Positions 59,194 through 64,000 of a stretch of 64,000 nucleotides of DNA are shown here, piece by piece (within the stretch, counting starts at the first letter, position 1; every line of letters begins with the position of its first letter). The stretch spans positions 124,001-188,000 of the forward strand of contig NZ_JAPKNH010000003.1 of the NCBI RefSeq assembly GCF_026344005.1, in the 5' to 3' direction. The position numbers and the translations under genes were made by a program. Source of the stretch: Kaistia terrae (GTDB lineage: Bacteria; Pseudomonadota; Alphaproteobacteria; Rhizobiales; Kaistiaceae). A model generated the notes under the pieces. That model saw only the letters and a list, made by a program, of their open reading frames with translations. It was not told the origin of the DNA and did not search any database.

Positions 59194-60138
59194 ATGAATC
59201 GATCCGCCGTCCCCGCCCCGCGCTTCTATCCCTGGCAGGACAGGAAGGGTGATTTCTCGACCCTGAAGGCCCTTGTCTTCGTTGGCGTATTCCTGCCCGG
59301 CCTCTGGCTGGTCGTCCGCGCAGCCATGGGCACGCTCGGACCACGCCAGATGATCGAGATCAACCACCAAGCCGGCCTCTGGGCCGTCCGCCTTCTGCTT
59401 CTCACGCTGGCAGTCACCCCACTTCGCCATGTCTGGCGCTGGCCGGAGCTGGTGTTCGTGCGACGGACGCTGGGCGTTGCGGTTTTCGCCTATGCCATCA
59501 TCCACCTCGTAGCCTATGCCGGCGATCTTGCCTGGGACATCCCGAAGGTCATCTCGGAGATCTTTGCACGCGTCTATCTCACGATCGGATTGATGGTGCT
59601 GATCTTGCTGGTGCCACTGGCGATCACCTCGACGAACGGCATGATGAAGCGAATGGGCGGATTGAACTGGCGGCGCTTGCACCAGCTGATCTATCCAATC
59701 ATCCTGCTGGCAGCGCTGCACTTTTTCCTGCAATCGAAGCTCGGCGTCACCGAACCGATCGTCATCACGGCTGTAGCCATCTGGCTGCTCGCATGGCGCT
59801 TACTCGCTGCATGGATTGGCGAATCCCGGCTGGCCACGCTGCCCGCAACGATTGCGCTGGGTGCGGCCGTGACGGTCGCCACGGCGTTTGGCGAGGCCCT
59901 CTACTATTATCTGAAGATCGGTGTCGCCTTCAGTCGCGTGCTGCCGACCAATTTCAATCCCGCCGCGGGGATCAGGCCGGCCTGGATCATCGGCGGCATG
60001 GTGCTCGCCGTGCTTGCTATCGCCATTCTTCGTCGCTTCCTGCCGGAAAAGAAGTCGTCTCGCCGTTCGACCCGCCAACCCGGCTTGACTGCGAAAACGG
60101 ATGAAGCCTCGTCGCAGCCACGCGAAACTACCGCCTAA
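59194..60138 (+). CDS. msrQ: Heme-binding membrane subunit MsrQ (methionine sulfoxide reductase system)
   Basis: The 314-aa ferric-reductase-like membrane protein passes electrons to periplasmic MsrP, which repairs methionine sulfoxide. It has about six helices; candidate heme histidines are in NHQAGLWAVRLLLL, TPLRHVW, AYAIIHLVAYAGD and RRLHQLIYPII. The basic tail (RRFLPEKKSSRRSTRQP) is cytoplasmic. The ATG at 59194 follows GAGGT. MsrP normally sits immediately upstream; here the CPT-like gene takes that place and no msrP is in the window. Confidence 0.9.
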   Translation: MNRSAVPAPRFYPWQDRKGDFSTLKALVFVGVFLPGLWLVVRAAMGTLGPRQMIEINHQAGLWAVRLLLLTLAVTPLRHVWRWPELVFVRRTLGVAVFAYAIIHLVAYAGDLAWDIPKVISEIFARVYLTIGLMVLILLVPLAITSTNGMMKRMGGLNWRRLHQLIYPIILLAALHFFLQSKLGVTEPIVITAVAIWLLAWRLLAAWIGESRLATLPATIALGAAVTVATAFGEALYYYLKIGVAFSRVLPTNFNPAAGIRPAWIIGGMVLAVLAIAILRRFLPEKKSSRRSTRQPGLTAKTDEASSQPRETTA

Positions 60139-60269
60139 CGCTATTCCGCGACGGGATGCCACCCAAGGGACGAGAGACGCCTCGTCGCCCTCTGCTGTGC
60201 GTTATCCGCCTTGCTGCCGAGATAAGACAGTATTACTGTCCTAGTTTACGGTCGCCGCGGAGATGGCAG

Positions 60270-60932
60270 ATGGACGACGAACGGCAACTCGCCCATTCGC
60301 TCTACGACGATGCCCTCGCCTTCCTGATCGGCACGCTGTTCATCGCCCTCGGGCTCGCCATGCTGAAGGCGGCGGGGCTGGGCATTGGCGGCACAGCCGG
60401 CATCGCTTTCCTGACCAACAAGGCGACCGGACTCGATTTCGGCAGTGTGTTCTTCGTGATCAACGTGCCGTTCTTCATCTTCGCCTATCTCGCCTTCGGT
60501 CCGCTTTATCTGCTGCGCTCGGTCATAGCGACGGCGCTGCTCTCGATCGAGACAACCCTGCTCCCGTCCTTCCTGACCTTCGGCCACATCGACCCGGTAC
60601 TGGCGGCTGCAATGGGTGGGCTGCTGATTGGCATGGGCATGCTGTCGCTGATCCGCCACCAGGCCGGCATCGGCGGCTTCGCCACGGCGGCGGTCTATCT
60701 GCAGGAGCGCTATGGCTGGCGGGCCGGCAAGCTGCTGATGGCGGCCGATCTCTGCGTCATGGCCGCGGCGTTCCTGCTGCTCCAGCCGAGCCAGGTGGCG
60801 CTCTCGGTCTTCGCCGTGATCTGCCTCAACATCGTGCTGGCGTTCTATCACAAGCCCGGCCGCTATGCCGGCTTCGCCCGGTTCGAACGCAACCGCACGG
60901 CCAAGGCAGCCCTCCGGTCGCGCAGGGTGTGA
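60270..60932 (+). CDS. YitT-family multi-pass membrane protein
   Basis: The 220-aa membrane protein has about six helices, starting ALAFLIGTLFIALGLAMLKAAGL and containing GGTAGIAFLTNKATG, the YitT-type signature. The remaining helices are LLRSVIATALLSIETTLLPSF, AMGGLLIGMGMLSLIRHQAG, LLMAADLCVMAAAFLLL and VFAVICLNIVLAFYH. The family function is unknown. The ATG at 60270 follows CGGAGATGGCAG, and the 38 codons before it are not supported. It is convergent with paiB (15 bp). Confidence 0.85.
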   Translation: MDDERQLAHSLYDDALAFLIGTLFIALGLAMLKAAGLGIGGTAGIAFLTNKATGLDFGSVFFVINVPFFIFAYLAFGPLYLLRSVIATALLSIETTLLPSFLTFGHIDPVLAAAMGGLLIGMGMLSLIRHQAGIGGFATAAVYLQERYGWRAGKLLMAADLCVMAAAFLLLQPSQVALSVFAVICLNIVLAFYHKPGRYAGFARFERNRTAKAALRSRRV

Positions 60933-60947
60933 GAGCCCGGGATCGAG

Positions 60948-61583
60948 CTAGTCGGACGCCGGCTTGTAGCGCTCGGCCACCAGTTCGGCCATCGGATGGT
61001 CGCTCTGCCGCAATCCGTCGATGACGCCTTCGCGATCGGCAGCGGGCCGGTTCTGGCTGACCTTCCACTTGCCTTCGATGCGGGCAATCGGGATCTCTAG
61101 GCCGACAATGCCCTTCATCTGGCCGGCAAGAAACGGCTCCGGCGCGTCATCGACGCTCCAGGCTCGCGCCTGCGACTTCTCGCTCGCATCGGTCAGTTCG
61201 CCGACCTGCTGGCGCAGCCAGTCGGTCGATTCGAGAATGCGCGGCGTGCCCCAGGCATGCACGGTGGCATAGTTCCAGGTCGGCACGACCTTGTGGGTCT
61301 CGGCCTTGGTCGCATACCAGTTCGGGGTCACATAGGCGTTCGGCCCCTGGAATAGCACCATCGCCTCGGCACCGGCCCGGAGCGCCGTCAATTGCTCGTT
61401 GGCGCGGGCGAGATGGGCCCGCAACAGCCCCTTCTCGGAACCAGCCGGATCGATCAGGAACGGGATCAGATTGGCCATCAGCCCGCCCTCGCCCGCCGTC
61501 ACCAGCATGGCCAGCGGATGGGCGCGCATCAGCCCATGCATGACGTCAAGCCGGTCTTCGCGAAAGGCGGGAGGTTGGTACAC
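60948..61583 (-). CDS. FMN-binding negative transcriptional regulator, PaiB family
   Basis: The 211-aa flavin-reductase-like PaiB protein starts MYQPPAFREDRLDVMHGLM and has HPLAMLVTAGEGGLMANLIPF. The family block is GPNAYVTPNWYATKAETHKVVPT with WNYATVHAWGTP. PaiB of Bacillus represses sporulation and protease genes, but this family's targets outside Bacillus are unclear; an FMN-binding role is more general. It follows epmB at a distance of about 90 bases on the same strand, without clear coupling. Confidence 0.9.
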   Translation of the reverse strand: MYQPPAFREDRLDVMHGLMRAHPLAMLVTAGEGGLMANLIPFLIDPAGSEKGLLRAHLARANEQLTALRAGAEAMVLFQGPNAYVTPNWYATKAETHKVVPTWNYATVHAWGTPRILESTDWLRQQVGELTDASEKSQARAWSVDDAPEPFLAGQMKGIVGLEIPIARIEGKWKVSQNRPAADREGVIDGLRQSDHPMAELVAERYKPASD

Positions 61584-61675
61584 GATAAACCCTCATGCGG
61601 AACAATCGGCCGATCCTGCCATCGGCCGGCCGCCGATCGCAAGGCACAGCGTCCTGAAGACGCCTGGCGCAGCAC

Positions 61676-62746
61676 TCAAACGGCGTCGTTGAACCGGTAT
61701 TCGTGCTCGCCGCCATTCGGATCGATGACGGTGCCATCCTCGCGGACATAATCCGGCCCGATCGGCACCTTGCCGTAGCCGCCGGGGATATCGAGCACAT
61801 AGGTCGGCTGTGCGAGCCCGGACAGGCGACCGCGCAAGGCGCGCATCAGCGCCTGCCCTTCGGCAATCGAGGTGCGGAAATGGCTCGTGCCGGGCGCGAG
61901 GTCACCATGGTGCAGGTAATAGGGTTTTACCCGCGCCTCGACGAACCCACGCATCAGCGCTGCCATCGTCTCGGGATCGTCATTGATGCCCTTGAGTAAA
62001 ACCGTCTGGCTGACAAGCGCGATGCCCGCATCGACAAGCCGGGCCAGCGCTGCCTTGGCGTCGGCTGTCAGTTCGCGAGGATGGTTGGCGTGGATGGCGA
62101 TATAGACGGTCTTGCCGGTATTGCGCAGCGCCGCGACCAGTTCGCCCGTGATGCGCGCGGGATCGACGATCGGCACGCGCGTGTGAAAGCGCAGGATCTT
62201 GATGTGCTCGATGGCGCGAAAGCGTTCCAGCAATTCGGCCAGACGGCGCGGCGCGATCACCAGCGGATCGCCGCCCGTAAAGACGACTTCCCAAATTTCC
62301 GGGCGCCCGCGGATATAGGAAAGGGCCGCCTCCAGTTCTTCCTCCCCGAGCATGGTCGGGCCACCCGGGCCAACTGTCTCGCGGCGGAAGCAGAAGCGGC
62401 AATAGACGGCGCAGACATGCACCAGCTTCAGCAGCACGCGGTCCTGATAGCGATGCACCAGCCCCGGAACCGGACTATGCGCATCGTCGCCGATCGGGTC
62501 GGCGCGTTCTTCCGGCAAAGTGGTCAGCTCGGCGGTCGTCGGCACGAACTGCGCCGCGATCGGGTCATGCGGATCGCTTGCGTCAATCAGCTTCGCCATC
62601 GCGGGCGTCACCGCCACGGCGTAGCGCTCGGCCACGCGGTCCAGCCCCTCGCGGGCGGAGGCAGGCACAAGGCCGGCCCCGACCAGGGCTGCGGGCGAAC
62701 GCAGTGTCAGTGATTTTTCAAGCGGAATGACGGGTGAGCGCGACAT
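61676..62746 (-). CDS. epmB: EF-P beta-lysylation radical SAM protein EpmB
   Basis: This 356-aa lysine 2,3-aminomutase-family enzyme converts (S)-alpha-lysine to (R)-beta-lysine for EF-P modification. The radical SAM motif is VCAVYCRFCFRRE (Cys112, 116, 119) and the SAM region follows (FTGGDPLVIAPRRL). The PLP lysine is in DIPGGYGKVPIG. Shortness relative to clostridial KamA (about 410 aa) and adjacency to epmA and efp favour EpmB. It starts 15 bases after epmA. Confidence 0.95.
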   Translation of the reverse strand: MSRSPVIPLEKSLTLRSPAALVGAGLVPASAREGLDRVAERYAVAVTPAMAKLIDASDPHDPIAAQFVPTTAELTTLPEERADPIGDDAHSPVPGLVHRYQDRVLLKLVHVCAVYCRFCFRRETVGPGGPTMLGEEELEAALSYIRGRPEIWEVVFTGGDPLVIAPRRLAELLERFRAIEHIKILRFHTRVPIVDPARITGELVAALRNTGKTVYIAIHANHPRELTADAKAALARLVDAGIALVSQTVLLKGINDDPETMAALMRGFVEARVKPYYLHHGDLAPGTSHFRTSIAEGQALMRALRGRLSGLAQPTYVLDIPGGYGKVPIGPDYVREDGTVIDPNGGEHEYRFNDAV

Positions 62747-62761
62747 TCCGCACTCTTTCGA

Positions 62762-63805
62762 TCATTCCGTGGCTGGTGTCCAGATCACAAGATCGAGGCG
62801 CGGCGCGCCGGTCGCTAACATGACGAGCCGATCGAAGCCGAGCGCGATGCCAGACGCCTCCGGCATGATGGCGAGTGCCGCCAGGAAATCCTCGTCCAGC
62901 GGATAGCGCTCGCCATAGACGCGCTCCTTCTCGTCCATCTCGGCAACGAAGCGTCGGCGCTGTTCGGCTGGATCCGTCAACTCACCAAATCCGTTGGCGA
63001 GTTCCACACCGCAGCAATAGAGTTCGAAGCGCTCCGCAACACGCGGATCTCCAGCCTTGGGCCGCGCCAAAGCCGCTTCTACGACGGGATATTCGCAAAG
63101 GATGGTCGGTCGGCCCTGCCCCAGATTGGGCTCGACCTTTTCCGCGATAATGCGGCTGAAGATGTCGCTCCAGGTGTCGTCGAAGGCAATTCGAATGCCG
63201 GTCGCGGTCGCCTGTGCCGCCAACGCATCGCGATCTGCGGAACCGTCGGCCGCGAGCGTCGCCAGCAGATCGACACCGGCATAGCGCAGAAATGCGTCGG
63301 CGACTGTCAACCGCTCCGGCTCCGCGAACGGATCCGATTCGAAACCCCGATGGGTGAAAAGCCGCGTTTCCGCTGCCTCGGCCGCAGCCGCCAGCAGATC
63401 GGCGCAATCCTTCATCAAAGCCTCATAGGGCTCGCCGACGCGATACCATTCCAGCATCGTGAATTCGCAGGCATGGCGCGGACCGAGTTCGCGGTTCCGG
63501 AACACAGGTCCGAGCGTATAAATTCGTTTCTCACCGGCGGCCAGCAGCTTCTTGGCCGCAAATTCCGGCGACGTATGGAGATAGAGCGGTTGCCGCGTGC
63601 CATCGGGAAAAACCCGTTCGGTGGCAAAGGCATGCAAATGCGTTTCGTTGCCGGGCGATACCTGGACGATCCCGCACTCCACTTCGACGAAATCGCGCGA
63701 CTGGAACCAGTTGTGCACCGTTCGCTTGATGTGCCCGCGCTTCAACAGGAACGGACGACGATCCGCGTGGACATGCGGCGTCCACCAAGGGGATGCGCGG
63801 GTCAT
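62762..63805 (-). CDS. epmA: EF-P lysine ligase EpmA (lysyl-tRNA synthetase-like)
   Basis: The 347-aa enzyme is related to class II lysyl-tRNA synthetases but lacks the tRNA anticodon-binding domain. It activates beta-lysine and ligates it to the conserved lysine of EF-P. Class II motifs are present: HTSPEFAAKKLLAAGEKRIY, FRNRELGPRHACEFTMLEWYR and SGIALGFDRLVML. The ATG at 63805 (MTRASPWWTP) is preferred; the frame extends 32 codons further into the efp promoter. It is divergent from efp, with 142 bases between the starts. Confidence 0.95.
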   Translation of the reverse strand: MTRASPWWTPHVHADRRPFLLKRGHIKRTVHNWFQSRDFVEVECGIVQVSPGNETHLHAFATERVFPDGTRQPLYLHTSPEFAAKKLLAAGEKRIYTLGPVFRNRELGPRHACEFTMLEWYRVGEPYEALMKDCADLLAAAAEAAETRLFTHRGFESDPFAEPERLTVADAFLRYAGVDLLATLAADGSADRDALAAQATATGIRIAFDDTWSDIFSRIIAEKVEPNLGQGRPTILCEYPVVEAALARPKAGDPRVAERFELYCCGVELANGFGELTDPAEQRRRFVAEMDEKERVYGERYPLDEDFLAALAIMPEASGIALGFDRLVMLATGAPRLDLVIWTPATE

Positions 63806-63947
63806 TCTCAAGCTTCTCCTGTCATTCGCCTTGGACCAGCCTGCCGGAACTGGCGAGATTCGACTGGCGCGAACCAGCGGAATCGCTATGGTGCGCGCCA
63901 TAATCGCGCCTTTGTACGGGCGCCGACGCCAATCTGAGGATTATTTC

Positions 63948-64000
63948 GTGAAGGTTATCGCCAGCCAGGTCCGCAAGGGCAACATTCTCGAGGTAGACGG
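63948..64000 (+). CDS. efp: Elongation factor P, N-terminal fragment (cut by window edge)
   Basis: Seventeen codons plus two bases are present: GTG start, then KVIASQVRKGNILEVDG, the characteristic EF-P domain I beginning. GAGGA stands about 8 bases before the GTG at 63948. EF-P relieves ribosome stalling at polyproline stretches; its modification enzymes EpmA and EpmB are encoded next door. The rest of the gene, including the modified lysine, lies beyond the right edge. Confidence 0.88.
   Translation, partial: MKVIASQVRKGNILEVD

Overview
The window is a GC-rich chromosomal segment of an alphaproteobacterium, most likely of the order Hyphomicrobiales (Rhizobiales). The support is family-level: an fdsGBA-fdhD-fdsD formate dehydrogenase cluster, an IalB-type secreted protein, an Omp25/31-like porin, type-2 ArgC, class I PHA synthase, the alaC-hom-glpX-recJ gene order, and a dispersed GCGTTTTC/GAAAACGC palindrome typical of the order. 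Nearly all genes are housekeeping or transport and metabolic genes. I see no insertion sequence, prophage, CRISPR array or toxin-antitoxin locus.

Left part (0-18.7 kb, mostly minus strand): the left edge is cut inside a cobalamin riboswitch that reads out of the window. A tripartite tricarboxylate transporter (tctC-tctB-tctA) follows, then two near-identical tRNA-Asn genes, each with its own terminator, and the molybdenum/NAD formate dehydrogenase operon (fdsG-fdsB-fdsA-fdhD-fdsD). An ialB-like gene, an orphan YejA-type solute-binding protein, mfd-sdhE and an HdeA/B-like periplasmic protein come next, among three copies of a roughly 170-bp palindromic repeat.

Middle (18.7-29.2 kb): one ten-kilobase minus-strand operon runs XRE-cupin regulator, dipeptide-type ABC transporter (binding protein, two permeases, two ATPases), a free-standing GAF-domain protein, then hydantoinase/oxoprolinase subunits A and B. 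Most junctions are overlapping or only a few bases apart. It looks like uptake plus ATP-dependent ring opening of an unknown cyclic amide, and it is the most distinctive unit in the window.

29.6-47.3 kb: an amino-acid/DNA-repair operon (alaC-hom-glpX-recJ), phaC, metY, a CoA-binding/SH3/VOC trio, the ribosomal operon rplM-rpsI, argC, a formaldehyde-activating gfa, and a tightly overlapping operon rsmC-like-rsuA-baiN.

47.3-64 kb: recG, a ClC-CBS channel, an outer-membrane barrel, then glmU-glmS-DUF502 on the minus strand (peptidoglycan precursor supply). Next are ccdA, a PfkB sugar kinase, a CPT-like kinase, msrQ, a YitT-type membrane protein, paiB, and the EF-P lysylation set epmB, epmA and divergent efp, which starts with GTG and is cut by the right edge.

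Functional links: Gfa and the formate dehydrogenase supply two steps of C1 oxidation; hom and metY are both in methionine synthesis; mfd-sdhE and recG-DUF502-glmS-glmU look like two halves of a block that is contiguous in related genomes. Coordinates of several genes were trimmed to internal starts with better ribosome-binding sites; protein functions are by recognition of motifs, not by database search.
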